From assembly GCF_036898465.1 (NCBI RefSeq), contig NZ_JARUMJ010000001.1:2542001-2606000 (forward strand): a DNA stretch of 64,000 nucleotides, read 5' to 3'. A model generated the notes under the pieces. It had not been told where the DNA came from and searched no databases. It saw nothing but the letters and a program-made list of their open reading frames with translations. This document shows, piece by piece, positions 36,882 through 45,762 of this stretch (within the stretch, counting starts at the first letter, position 1; the number at the start of each line of letters is the position of its first letter). This DNA comes from Streptomyces sp. B21-105 (lineage in GTDB: Bacteria > Actinomycetota > Actinomycetes > Streptomycetales > Streptomycetaceae). Made by a program: the position numbers and the translations under genes.

Positions 36882-36958
36882 TGGAGACCGCCTCATGGAG
36901 ACCCCCTCATGGAGACCGCCTGATGGAGACCGCCTGATGGAGACCGCCTGATGGAGAC
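36879..36958 (+). repeat. 14-bp tandem ladder of ATG start sites before ipdC
   Basis: ATGGAGAC occurs at 36881, 36895, 36909, 36923, 36937 and 36951, exactly 14 bases apart. Units read ATGGAGACCGCCTG with small changes (CCTC ends in the first two; CCCCC in the second). The ipdB TGA overlaps the first ATG. The last ATG is the ipdC start. ATGs three to five each open a four-codon frame (Met-Glu-Thr-Ala-stop) whose TGA overlaps the next ATG, while GGAG in each unit lies 8-10 bases before the next ATG and can act as its ribosome site. Confidence 0.95.
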
Positions 36959-38006
36959 GGCGTTCACCCGGCTGGTCGGGGTCCGTCACCCGATCGTGCA
37001 GACCGGCATGGGGTGGGTGGCGGGCCCGCGGCTGGTGTCGGCGACGGCGGAAGCGGGCGCGCTGGGCGTCCTGGCCTCGGCGACGATGACGCTCGACCAG
37101 CTGCGGGCGGCGGTGCGCGAGGTGAAGGCGCGCACGGAAGCGCCCTTCGGCGTCAACCTGCGGGCCGACGCGGCGGACGCCGGCGACCGGGTGCGGATCG
37201 TCGTCGACGAAGGGGTGCGGGTCGCGTCGTTCGCGCTCGCCCCCTCCGCCGAGCTGATCGCCGCGCTCAAGGAGGCGGGGGTCGTGGTCGTCCCGTCCGT
37301 GGGGGCGCGTCGGCACGCCGAGAAGGTGGCCGCGTGGGGCGCGGACGCGGTGATCGTGCAGGGCGGCGAGGGCGGCGGCCACACCGGCGAGGTGGCGACG
37401 ACGGTCCTGCTGCCGCAGGTGGTGGACGCGGTGGACATTCCCGTCGTGGCGGCGGGCGGCTTCTTCGACGGGCGGGGGCTGGCGGCCGCGCTGGCGTACG
37501 GGGCGGCCGGTGTCGCGATGGGCACGCGGTTCCTGCTCACGTCGGACTCGCCGGTCCCGGAGGCGGTGAAGGCGCGGTACCTGGCGGCGACGGTACGGGA
37601 CGTCACCGTCACCCGGGCGGTGGACGGCCTTCCGCATCGCATGCTGCGCACGCCGCTGGTCGACGGCCTGGAGGAGTCGGGCCGGGTGGGGGCGCTGCTG
37701 CGGGCGGCGCGTCACGCGGCGGGGTTCCGCAGACTGTCGGGGCTCACCTGGCGGCAGCTGGTCCGCGACGGCCTGGCGCTGCGCCACGGCAAGGACCTCG
37801 CCTGGAGTCAGGTGCTGCTGGCCGCGAACACGCCGATGCTGCTGAGGTCCGCGATGGTGGAGGGCCGCCCGGAGGCGGGGGTGATGGCCGCCGGGCAGGT
37901 CGCAGGGGTGATCGACGACCTGCCGTCGTGCGCGGAGCTGGTCGAGCGGACCATGAAGGAGGCGCAGGACGTGCTGGCCGCCCTGGACCGGCTCGGAAGG
38001 ACGTGA
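36951..38006 (+). CDS. ipdC: IpdC, nitronate-monooxygenase-like flavoenzyme
   Basis: A 351-residue FMN TIM-barrel protein. It shows PIVQTGMGWVAGPRLVSATAEAGALGVLAS, VQGGEGGGHTGE, VVAAGGFFDGRGLAAALAYGAAGVAMGTRFLLTSDS. The fold is that of 2-nitropropane dioxygenase, but in the HIP pathway IpdC acts on the CoA thioester of the C/D ring intermediate before EchA20. The start is the sixth ATG of the 14-bp ladder; the first five cannot reach this frame without a stop. A hairpin follows 69 bases downstream. Confidence 0.9.
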   Translation: METAFTRLVGVRHPIVQTGMGWVAGPRLVSATAEAGALGVLASATMTLDQLRAAVREVKARTEAPFGVNLRADAADAGDRVRIVVDEGVRVASFALAPSAELIAALKEAGVVVVPSVGARRHAEKVAAWGADAVIVQGGEGGGHTGEVATTVLLPQVVDAVDIPVVAAGGFFDGRGLAAALAYGAAGVAMGTRFLLTSDSPVPEAVKARYLAATVRDVTVTRAVDGLPHRMLRTPLVDGLEESGRVGALLRAARHAAGFRRLSGLTWRQLVRDGLALRHGKDLAWSQVLLAANTPMLLRSAMVEGRPEAGVMAAGQVAGVIDDLPSCAELVERTMKEAQDVLAALDRLGRT

Positions 38007-38074
38007 GGACCGGCCCGCCGACCCATCGACCCGCCGGCCCGTCCCCGTCCCTCCGCACCGTTCGGCGCAGCCTC

Positions 38075-38106
38075 GCTGTTCGGAGCGCCCTACCGCTCCG
38101 AACAGC
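38075..38106. terminator. Terminator between convergent ipdC and fadA6
   Basis: GCTGTTCGGAGCG (38075-38087) pairs with CGCTCCGAACAGC (38094-38106), a perfect 13-bp stem with a six-base loop. It lies between convergent operons and can serve both. Confidence 0.8.
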
Positions 38107-38166
38107 CTCACCGCTCAGGCATCCGTACCGCTCAGGCACCCGTGCCGCTCGGGACCCGCGTTCCCG

Positions 38167-39324
<1,158 letters not shown>

Positions 39325-39359
39325 GTCAACTCCCTCATGCACAGGGGCACGTCAGTGGA

Positions 39360-39998
39360 CTATTCGCGGACGGCGATGCCGTCCAGCACCATCGACAGGT
39401 ACTGGCGGGCGATCTCCTCCGGGCTGTGCTGCCCACCGGGCCGGTACCAGGACGCGGCGACCCACACCGTGTCGCGGACGAACCGGTAGGTGAGACGTAC
39501 GTCGAGGTCGGCGCGGAAGACCCGGGCCGCGACTCCGCGTTCCAGCGTGGAGAGCCAGGCCGTCTCGAACCTGCGCTGGGAGTCGGCGAGGAACCCGAAG
39601 CGTTCCTGCGCCACGAGCTGCCTGCTCTCCTTCTGGTAGATCGCGACGGCGGCGCGGTGCCGGTCGATCTCCCGGAACGACTCGGTGACCAGGGCCTCCA
39701 GGGTTTCGCGGGCGCCGAGCGGGGCCGCGAGGACGGTGTCGTAGCCGTCCCACAGTTCGTCGAGGAAGCTGCGCAGGATCTCCTCGAGCATCGATTCCTT
39801 GGAATCGAAGTGGTAGTAGAGGCTGCCCGCGAGCATGCCCGCGTGGTCCGCGATCTTGCGCACGGTGGTGGCGTTGTAGCCCTGCTCGGCGAAGACCTCG
39901 GCGGCGGTCTCGAGAAGTTCGCGGCGGCGCGCGGGCGCGGCGCTCACCTGGGGCTTCTTCTTCGTAGGTGGCTTCGTGGGAGGGGTCGTAGGAGGCAC
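39360..39998 (-). CDS. kstR2: TetR-family repressor KstR2
   Basis: A 212-residue regulator. After a Pro/Thr/Lys-rich 20-residue start, the HTH region is RRELLETAAEVFAEQGYNATTVRKIADHAGMLAGSLYYHFDSKESMLEEIL. The ligand domain ends YRFVRDTVWVAASWYRPGGQHSPEEIARQYLSMVLDGI. KstR2 represses HIP-degradation genes and is released by HIP-CoA. Position between ipdF and fadA6 matches Rv3557c. The GTG start is preceded by GGCGGACAATGGA; only 18 bases separate it from a MITE, so any native promoter or coupling from ipdF has been displaced. Confidence 0.88.
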   Translation of the reverse strand: MPPTTPPTKPPTKKKPQVSAAPARRRELLETAAEVFAEQGYNATTVRKIADHAGMLAGSLYYHFDSKESMLEEILRSFLDELWDGYDTVLAAPLGARETLEALVTESFREIDRHRAAVAIYQKESRQLVAQERFGFLADSQRRFETAWLSTLERGVAARVFRADLDVRLTYRFVRDTVWVAASWYRPGGQHSPEEIARQYLSMVLDGIAVRE

Positions 39999-40016
39999 GC
40001 GTCCATTGTCCGCCTA

Positions 40017-40209
40017 GGGCGTGTTTCGAAAGTGGCGTCGTCTGCCCGAAGGGCAGGCCCGGCGGCGTCTGGTGCGTGCGATCGCAAGGCGGAGGGTCGC
40101 CCCGATACTGGTTGTACCGGGGTGATCCCGACAACGCGGCTGGGGGTCCCCCTTCTGGGGGAGTGCGTGCCAGGCCTCGCCGGGCAGACGGGACTTTCGA
40201 AACACGCCC
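40017..40209. mobile_element. 193-bp MITE between ipdF and kstR2
   Basis: The element begins GGGCGTGTTTCGAAAGT (40017-40033) and ends with its exact complement (40193-40209), 17-bp perfect terminal inverted repeats. Partial inverted similarity goes further in (GTCTGCCCG / CGGGCAGAC). It sits in a CTAG at each end, giving a TA duplication (40015-40016, 40210-40211). It has no coding capacity. An internal CCCCC-TTCT-GGGGG hairpin (near 40147-40161) could stop transcription. Short elements with these ends are, as I recall, widespread in Streptomyces and presumably mobilised by an IS5/IS630-type transposase. Confidence 0.93.
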
Positions 40210-40997
40210 TAGGGATGCTGGCCACTGACGGAGACCACTTCGCCGGTCATGTACGAGGAGTAGCCGGACGCCAGGAACACGATCACGTTGGCGACCTCCC
40301 AGGGCTCGGCGTACCGCCCGAAGGCCTCGCGGCCGGTGAGCTCCTCCAGGAGTTCGGCGGAGGTGACCTTCACCAGGTGGGGGTGCATGGCGAGGCTGGG
40401 CGAGACGGCGTTGACGCGGACGCCGTAGGCGGCGGCCTCGATCGCCGCGCAGCGGGTCAGCGCCATCACGCCCGCTTTCGCGGCGGCGTAGTGCGCCTGC
40501 CCGGCCTGGGCGCGCCAGCCGACGACGGAGGCGTTGTTGACGATGACACCGCCGCCGCTGTCGCGCATCCGCCGCAGGGCGGCCCGGGTGCAGCGGAAGG
40601 TGCCGTTCAGGGTGACGTCGAGGACGCGGGTCCACTGGTCGTCGGTCATGTCCGCGAGGGATGCGGTGCCGCCGAGGCCGGCGTTGTTGACGACGACGTC
40701 GAGCCTGCCGTGGGCGGTGACGGCGGCGTCGAACAGGGCCCGCACCTGGTCCTCGTCGGTGACGTCGCAGGGCTGGGCCGCCACCGACGCCGGCCCGAAC
40801 TCCTCGGCCAGCGCGCTCTCGTGGGCCTTGAGCCGCCGGGTGTGGGCGTCGCTGATCAGCACGCGCGCCCCTTCCTCCAGGAAGCGCCGTGCGACGGCTC
40901 CGCCGATGCCGGCCCCGGCCGCGGCCGTGACGACGGCGGTGCGCCCCCTGAGCAGCCCGTGGCCGGGCACGTATGCCGGACTCTCGACGCCTGTCAT
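40209..40997 (-). CDS. ipdF: IpdF-type SDR, hydroxyl-HIP-CoA dehydrogenase
   Basis: A 262-residue short-chain dehydrogenase: VVTAAAGAGIGGAVARRFLEEGARVLISDAH, DVVVNNAGLGGTASLAD, active site YAAAKAG in GQAHYAAAKAGVMALTRCAAIE. In M. tuberculosis IpdF oxidises the ring hydroxyl of the HIP-CoA intermediate. The TAG stop uses the CTAG at the MITE boundary, so the insertion left the protein end intact. The ATG lies 17 bases from a KstR2-type operator; its ribosome site is weak. Confidence 0.87.
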   Translation of the reverse strand: MTGVESPAYVPGHGLLRGRTAVVTAAAGAGIGGAVARRFLEEGARVLISDAHTRRLKAHESALAEEFGPASVAAQPCDVTDEDQVRALFDAAVTAHGRLDVVVNNAGLGGTASLADMTDDQWTRVLDVTLNGTFRCTRAALRRMRDSGGGVIVNNASVVGWRAQAGQAHYAAAKAGVMALTRCAAIEAAAYGVRVNAVSPSLAMHPHLVKVTSAELLEELTGREAFGRYAEPWEVANVIVFLASGYSSYMTGEVVSVSGQHP

Positions 40998-41013
40998 GGA
41001 GCCACGCTAACCT

Positions 41014-41027
41014 ACCAAACACTTGTT
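41014..41027. promoter_or_regulatory. KstR2-type operator between ipdF and the acyl-CoA dehydrogenase operon
   Basis: ACCAAACACTTGTT matches the KstR2 consensus AnCAAGnnCTTGnT at every fixed position but one (A for G). With flanks it is CCTACCAAACACTTGTTAGG, a 20-bp imperfect palindrome. It is 17 bases upstream of ipdF and 65 bases upstream of the dehydrogenase GTG, so it can control both directions. Confidence 0.78.
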
Positions 41028-41091
41028 AGGGAAGAACGGCCCGTGAAAGGCCCGTGAAAGGCACCCGCAGGAGAGCACCCGAGGAGCGCCC

Positions 41092-42230
41092 GTGGATCTC
41101 ACGCACTCCCCGCCGACGAGGCGTTCCGCGCCGAGGCCCGGGACTGGCTGCACGCGCATGTGCCGCCCGAGCCGCTGCCCTCGCTGGAGACCGCCGAGGG
41201 CTTCGCCGCGCACCGCGCGTGGGAGGCCGAACTGGCCTCGGACGGCTGGTCGGCGGTGAACTGGCCCAGGCGGTACGGCGGACGGGAGTGCGGTCTCGTC
41301 CGCTGGCTGCTGTTCGAGGAGGAGTACTACACGGCGGATGCCCCGGGCCGGGTCGGCCAGAACGGCGTGAGCCTCCTCGCCCCGACCCTGTTCGCGCACG
41401 GCACCGAGGAGCAGCGCGCGCGGGTGCTGCCCGCGATGGCGCGCGGCGAGACCGTGTGGGCGCAGGCCTGGTCGGAGCCGGAGGCAGGTTCGGACCTGGC
41501 CTCGCTGCGTGCCCGGGCAGTACGGGTCCCCGGCGGCTGGCGGCTCAGCGGCCAGAAGACGTGGTCCTCGCGCGCGGCCTTCGCCGACCGCGCCTTCGGT
41601 CTGTTCCGCAGCGACCCGGAGGCCGCGAAACCCCACCAGGGGCTCACCTACGTCATGTTCGACCTGCGGGCGAAGGGCGTCACCGTTCGGCCGATCGGCC
41701 GTCTCGACGGGAAGCCGGCGTTCGCCGAACTGTTCCTGGACGAGGTGTTCGTGCCGGACGAGGACGTGATCGGCGAGCCGGGCCAGGGCTGGCGGATCGC
41801 GATGGCGACGGCGGCCGACGAACGCGGTCTGACGCTGCGCTCCCCCGGCCGTTTCCTGGCTTCAGCCGAGCGGCTGCACGCGCTCTGGCGGGCCCGGGGC
41901 GCTCCGCAGCGCGCGCGGGCGCAGGTCGCCGACGCCCTGATCGGCGCCCGCGCCTACCAGTTGGCCACCTACGCGACCGCCTCCCGTTTCCTCGGCGGCG
42001 AGCGCGTCGGCGCGGAGGCGAGTCTGAACAAGGTCTTCTGGTCCGAGTACGACATCGCCCTGCACGAGACGGCGCTCGACCTTCTGGGCGAGGAGGGCGA
42101 GTTCGCCGAGGAGGAGTGGTCGCAGCGGTATGTCTTCGCTCTCGCCGGGCCGATCTACGCGGGCACGAACGAGATCCAGCGCGACATCATCGCCGAGCAC
42201 CTGCTCGGCCTGCCGAGGGGGCGCCGGTGA
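41092..42230 (+). CDS. FadE31/FadE30-type acyl-CoA dehydrogenase with an apparent 5' frameshift
   Basis: The conserved body (about 375 residues) includes GVSLLAPTLFAHGTEEQRARVL, WAQAWSEPEAGSDLASL, GQKTWSSRAAFADRAFGLFRSD and GPIYAGTNEIQRDIIAEHLLGLP; overall it resembles mycobacterial FadE31 as I recall it. A GTG at 41092 has an ideal GAGGAG site and starts VDLTHSP, but the body frame (ADEAFRAEARDWLHAHVP) begins at 41112 one base out of phase. The body frame is open back to 41058 without a start before GTG 41160. A single missing base in the C-run at 41107-41112 explains this. If real, only a protein lacking about 23 residues can be made. Confidence 0.8.
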
Positions 42231-43228
42231 CGGTCTCGCCGCACACCGCCGCACCCAAGGCGCCCACGCCCGCGCCGCGCTTCCTCCTCGACGCCGAGCA
42301 GCGGGCCTTCGCCGGGTCGCTGGGCGCGATGCTGGCCGCGGCCGGCACACCGGCCGCGGTCCGCGACTGGAGCCGCGGCGAGCGGGCGGCCGGGCGGGCG
42401 CTGTGGTCGCGGATCGCCGAGGCCGGCGTCTTCGCACTGGCGGTCCCGGAGGCGTACGAAGGACTGGGCCCCAGGCCCGTCGAACTGGCCGTCGCCTTCG
42501 TCGAGTTGGGGCGGTATGCGGTGCCCGGCCCGCTGGTGGAGACGGTCGCCGCGGCTGCGGCGCTGAGCGCTCCGGGCCCGGCGGCCGGTCGGTTCCTGCC
42601 GGGCCTGGCCTCGGGTGAGTCGATGGCGACGCTGGCGCGGGAGGGCGGATACGCGCTGGACGGCGACGCGGCGACGGCACGGCTGGTGCTGGCCGCGGAC
42701 GGACTGCGGCTCGCCCCGGGACACGGCCCGGTCCGCGCGTCCCTGGACCCGGCCCGCCGGCTCACCCGGCTGCACCCGGGCGGCGAACTCCTCGACCCCG
42801 ATCCGGCCGCGGACCGCGCCCTGCTGTGGGCCCGTCTCGCCACCGCCGCGCAGGCGTTGGGCGTGGGCCTCGCACTGCTGGACCGGACGGTGGGGTATGT
42901 GAAGCAGCGCGTCCAGTTCGGCGTGCCCATAGGGTCGTTCCAGGCGGTCAAGCACCGGCTGGCGGACGCGAAGATCGCGCTGGAGTTCGCCCGCCCCCTG
43001 GTGCTGGGCGCCGCCGTGACGATGACCCCGGCGGACGTGGCCGCGGCGAAGGTGAGCGCCTGCGAGGCGGCGTACACGACCGCGCGCACCGCGCTGCAAC
43101 TGCACGGCGCGATCGGCTACACGGCGGAGTACGACCTGTCCCTGTGGCTGACCAAGGCCCGCGCGCTGCGCACGGCATGGGGCGATCCGGACGCCTGCCG
43201 GACGGAGGTGCTGCGCGACCGCGCCTGA
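42227..43228 (+). CDS. FadE32/FadE33-type short acyl-CoA dehydrogenase subunit
   Basis: A 333-residue acyl-CoA dehydrogenase of the shorter, less conserved kind that pairs with a longer partner in alpha2beta2 enzymes of steroid catabolism. It reads LWSRIAEAGVFALAVPEAYEGLG, LDRTVGYVKQRVQFGVPIGSFQAVKHRLAD and TARTALQLHGAIGYTAEYDLSLWLTKA. The middle domain is Pro/Arg/Ala-rich and poorly conserved. The GTG overlaps the TGA of the preceding dehydrogenase by four bases, so the two are coupled and probably form one complex; a frameshift in the first would affect both. Confidence 0.88.
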   Translation: MTVSPHTAAPKAPTPAPRFLLDAEQRAFAGSLGAMLAAAGTPAAVRDWSRGERAAGRALWSRIAEAGVFALAVPEAYEGLGPRPVELAVAFVELGRYAVPGPLVETVAAAAALSAPGPAAGRFLPGLASGESMATLAREGGYALDGDAATARLVLAADGLRLAPGHGPVRASLDPARRLTRLHPGGELLDPDPAADRALLWARLATAAQALGVGLALLDRTVGYVKQRVQFGVPIGSFQAVKHRLADAKIALEFARPLVLGAAVTMTPADVAAAKVSACEAAYTTARTALQLHGAIGYTAEYDLSLWLTKARALRTAWGDPDACRTEVLRDRA

Positions 43229-43316
43229 ACCGCCACCGATGCGCGGGGCACGGCAGACCGGCGTCGCGGCCGCTCGGGGCCCGCCACGCGACACGGGCCC
43301 CGACCGGCCCGCCGCG

Positions 43317-43348
43317 CACACACGCACACACGCACACACGCACACACG
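43317..43348. repeat. Four perfect tandem copies of CACACACG
   Basis: Units at 43317, 43325, 43333 and 43341. The array lies 88 bases after the dehydrogenase stop and 35 bases from the convergent FBP-domain gene stop. It is non-coding and may form alternating purine-pyrimidine (Z-prone) DNA. Confidence 0.9.
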
Positions 43349-43383
43349 GGGACGACGGACAGGAGGCGCGGGACGCGGGACGG

Positions 43384-43875
43384 TCAGCCCGTCACCTTCG
43401 CCACGAACGCGGCGAGGTGGGCGGTCGTCCGCTCGATCCGCTCCTCCAGTGTGATCGTCTCGTGCAGCCGCCCTCCCACGCCCGCGTCCCGCTTGCCCCG
43501 CACATACAGCGAGCAGGCGAGGTCGCTGCAGATGTAGGCGCCCACCGAGTTGCCCTGCTGGCCCGCCCGGCCGGCCTTCGGCGCGACCATCAGCGAGACG
43601 CCCCCGGAGTGGGTGGTCAGGCACAGCCTGCACATGCTGCGCCGGGCCTGCCCGAGCCCCCCGGCGGAGGTGCGCAGGGCGAGGGCCTTCAGCCTGCCGC
43701 CGAGCTCCACGGCGAGGTAGGCGCGGTCGGGGGCCTGGGGATCGCGCCAGCCCAGATAGTCCAGGTCGTCCCAGGGCCGGTCGGCGAGGTCGCGCGGTAC
43801 GGACAGGCGCTTGGCCTCGCCCTTGCTGCAGTTCACGAACGCGGCACGGATCTCTGCTTCGGTCAGCGGCTTCAT
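43384..43875 (-). CDS. FBP-domain (FusB-like treble-clef) protein
   Basis: A 163-residue protein with the FBP_C treble-clef zinc finger: SMCRLCLTTHSGGVSLM and GAYICSDLACSLYVRG supply four Cys ligands. The N-terminal helices read LTEAEIRAAFVNCSKGEAKRLSVPRDL. Family members include FusB, which binds elongation factor G and releases it from the ribosome; most actinobacterial ones are uncharacterised. The ATG chosen starts MKPLTEAE; ribosome site weak. The gene diverges from a TetR regulator across a perfect palindrome just 15 bases upstream of this start, so it is the likely regulated target. Confidence 0.87.
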   Translation of the reverse strand: MKPLTEAEIRAAFVNCSKGEAKRLSVPRDLADRPWDDLDYLGWRDPQAPDRAYLAVELGGRLKALALRTSAGGLGQARRSMCRLCLTTHSGGVSLMVAPKAGRAGQQGNSVGAYICSDLACSLYVRGKRDAGVGGRLHETITLEERIERTTAHLAAFVAKVTG

Positions 43876-43889
43876 GCATGCGAGGCTAA

Positions 43890-43912
43890 TTTGCCTAATA
43901 TCTTTAGGCAAA
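43890..43912. promoter_or_regulatory. Perfect 9-bp palindrome between FBP gene and TetR regulator
   Basis: TTTGCCTAA (43890-43898) and TTAGGCAAA (43904-43912) with a five-base spacer TATCT. The AT-rich sequence stands out against the background. It is 15 bases from the FBP start and 64 bases from the TetR start, the usual arrangement for an autoregulating TetR operator. An alternative is an iron-type box, because TTAGGC resembles half of a DmdR site, but the spacing differs. Confidence 0.7.
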
Positions 43913-43975
43913 CAGATAATTGATTAAGGACACGAGGGCGGGTGCGGTACGGGCGGGGAGAAGGCGAGGACGGAC

Positions 43976-44545
43976 ATGGGCAGGGTCGGACTGACCACGG
44001 AGCGCCTGGTGCGGGCGGGCGCGGAGCTCGCCGACGAGGCCGGCTTCGAGGAGGTGACCGTCTCGGCGCTGGCCCGGCGGTTCGACGTCAGGGTGGCGAG
44101 TCTGTACTCGCACGTGAAGAACTCGCGGGACCTCCGGACCCGGATCGCGCTGCTCGCCCTCGAGGAGCTGGCCGACCGGGCCTCCGAGGCGCTGGCAGGC
44201 CGGGCCGGCAAGGACGCCCTGACCGCGCTCGCGAACGTCTACCGCGACTACGCGCACCAGCACCCCGGCCGCTACGCCGCCGCCCAGCTGCGGCTCGACC
44301 CCGAGACGGCGGCCGCGAGCGCCGGCGTCCGGCACGCGCAGATGACCCGGGCGCTGCTGCGCGGCTACGACCTCGCGGAGCCGGACCGTACACACGCGGT
44401 CCGGCTGCTCGGCAGCGTCTTCCACGGCTATGTCGGCCTGGAGCTGGGCGGCAGTTTCAGCCACAGCGCGCCGGACACGGACGAGACCTGGACCCGCGTC
44501 CTGGACGCCCTCGACGCCCTGCTGCGCAACTGGCCCGCCGCATGA
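43976..44545 (+). CDS. TetR-family transcriptional regulator
   Basis: A 189-residue regulator. The HTH is LVRAGAELADEAGFEEVTVSALARRFDVRVASLYSHVKNSRDL, of the TetR type with Tyr-Ser-His in the recognition helix. The C-terminal part (ALANVYRDYAHQHPGRYAAAQ, RLLGSVFHGYVGLELGGSFSH) looks like the WHG/TetR_C_33 ligand domain. It probably binds the palindrome at 43890-43912. Its stop overlaps the SGNH hydrolase ATG (ATGA), so the two are co-translated. Confidence 0.9.
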   Translation: MGRVGLTTERLVRAGAELADEAGFEEVTVSALARRFDVRVASLYSHVKNSRDLRTRIALLALEELADRASEALAGRAGKDALTALANVYRDYAHQHPGRYAAAQLRLDPETAAASAGVRHAQMTRALLRGYDLAEPDRTHAVRLLGSVFHGYVGLELGGSFSHSAPDTDETWTRVLDALDALLRNWPAA

Positions 44546-45762
44546 GCCGCGCTCCCGAACCGGCCGAACCGGCCTGGGTCACGACGCCGGTCACCGCCGA
44601 CCTGCTGCGCGGAGCCCTCGACCTGGAGCGCACCGAGCACGGCGTGCTGCCGCACCGGCTGCCCGCACGCGCGCGTGCCCAGTGCGCCGACCCGCAGCTC
44701 GCCATGGCCGAGTCCCAGCCGTCGGGTGTGCGGCTCGCGTTCCGCACCGCGGCCACCGCCGTCGAACTGGACGTCCTGCCCACGAAGCGGGTCTACGTCG
44801 GCGGCCCGCCCCTGCCGGACGGCGTGTACGAGCTGCTCGTCGACGGCCGCCCGGTCCGGGCCGCCGGCGCGACGGAGGGCGGCCGCGTCCAGACCGTCGA
44901 CCTGGCGGCCGACACCGTCGACACGCGGTGCGGTCCGGTCGCCACCCTGCGGTTCACGGGCCTGCCGACCGGGGTCAAGGACCTGGAGATCTGGCTCCCG
45001 CCCACCGAGACCACCGAACTGGTGGCCCTGCGCACCGACGCCCCGCTGACCGCCGCCCCCGCGCACGGCCGCCCGGTCTGGCTGCACCACGGCAGTTCGA
45101 TCAGTCACGGCTCGGACGCCGTGCGCCCCACCGCGATCTGGCCCGCCGTCGCCGCCCGGCTGGCCGAAGTGGAGCTGATCAACCTGGGCCTGGGCGGCAG
45201 CGCCCTGCTGGACCCGTTCACCGCTCGTGCGTTGCGGGACACTCCGGCCGACTTGATCAGCGTCAAGGTCGGCATCAATATCGTCAACCTGGACGTGATG
45301 CGGCTCCGTGCCTTCGCCCCGGCCGTGCACGGCTTCCTCGACACGATCCGCGAGGGCCGTCCGAGCACGCCCCTGGTGGTCGTCTCACCGATCCTGTGCC
45401 CGATGCACGAGGACACGCCCGGCCCCACCTCGCTCGACTTCGCCTCGGCGGCCGCGGGCCGGGCGTTGTTCCAGCCGATGGGCGATCCGGCCGAGGTGGC
45501 GTACGGGAAGCTGACCCTGCGGGTGATCCGCGCCGAACTGGCCCGGATCGTGGCCGAGCGCGCCGCCGACGACCCGCACCTGCACCACGTCGACGGCCTC
45601 GAGCTCTACGGCGAGGCCGACGCCGCCGGGACACCGCTGCCCGACGGCCTCCATCCGGACGCGGCCGGTCACCGTCTGATCGGCGAACGCTTCGCGCGGG
45701 TTCTCAGTGCCCGTCTCCCCCAGGTCCCGCCTGACCCGCCTGCCCCCCGTGGCCCGCGGTGA
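44542..45762 (+). CDS. SGNH/GDSL-type hydrolase with N-terminal beta domain
   Basis: A 406-residue protein. A beta-sandwich N-terminal half (about 1-185) precedes an SGNH hydrolase: nucleophile Ser in WLHHGSSISHGSDAV, Gly block INLGLGGSALLDPFTA, Asn in SVKVGINIVNLD, and the Asp/His pair in PDGLHPDAAGH. It likely deacylates a small ester or sugar acetate. There is no signal peptide. Co-translation with the TetR gene suggests a shared inducer. Its last 59 bases overlap the convergent qcrB on the opposite strand. Confidence 0.88.
   Translation: MSRAPEPAEPAWVTTPVTADLLRGALDLERTEHGVLPHRLPARARAQCADPQLAMAESQPSGVRLAFRTAATAVELDVLPTKRVYVGGPPLPDGVYELLVDGRPVRAAGATEGGRVQTVDLAADTVDTRCGPVATLRFTGLPTGVKDLEIWLPPTETTELVALRTDAPLTAAPAHGRPVWLHHGSSISHGSDAVRPTAIWPAVAARLAEVELINLGLGGSALLDPFTARALRDTPADLISVKVGINIVNLDVMRLRAFAPAVHGFLDTIREGRPSTPLVVVSPILCPMHEDTPGPTSLDFASAAAGRALFQPMGDPAEVAYGKLTLRVIRAELARIVAERAADDPHLHHVDGLELYGEADAAGTPLPDGLHPDAAGHRLIGERFARVLSARLPQVPPDPPAPRGPR

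Noticed and set aside
39325..39359. Possible KstR2 site before fadA6
   Set aside because: The 35-base gap shows no CAAG/CTTG palindrome; fadA6 probably relies on upstream promoters.
39944..40225. A small minus-strand protein gene across the MITE
   Set aside because: Its frame consists of MITE sequence and the kstR2 leader; nothing protein-like and no ribosome site.
43317..43348. CACACACG array as a CRISPR-like repeat
   Set aside because: Units are contiguous 8-mers without spacers and there are no cas genes.
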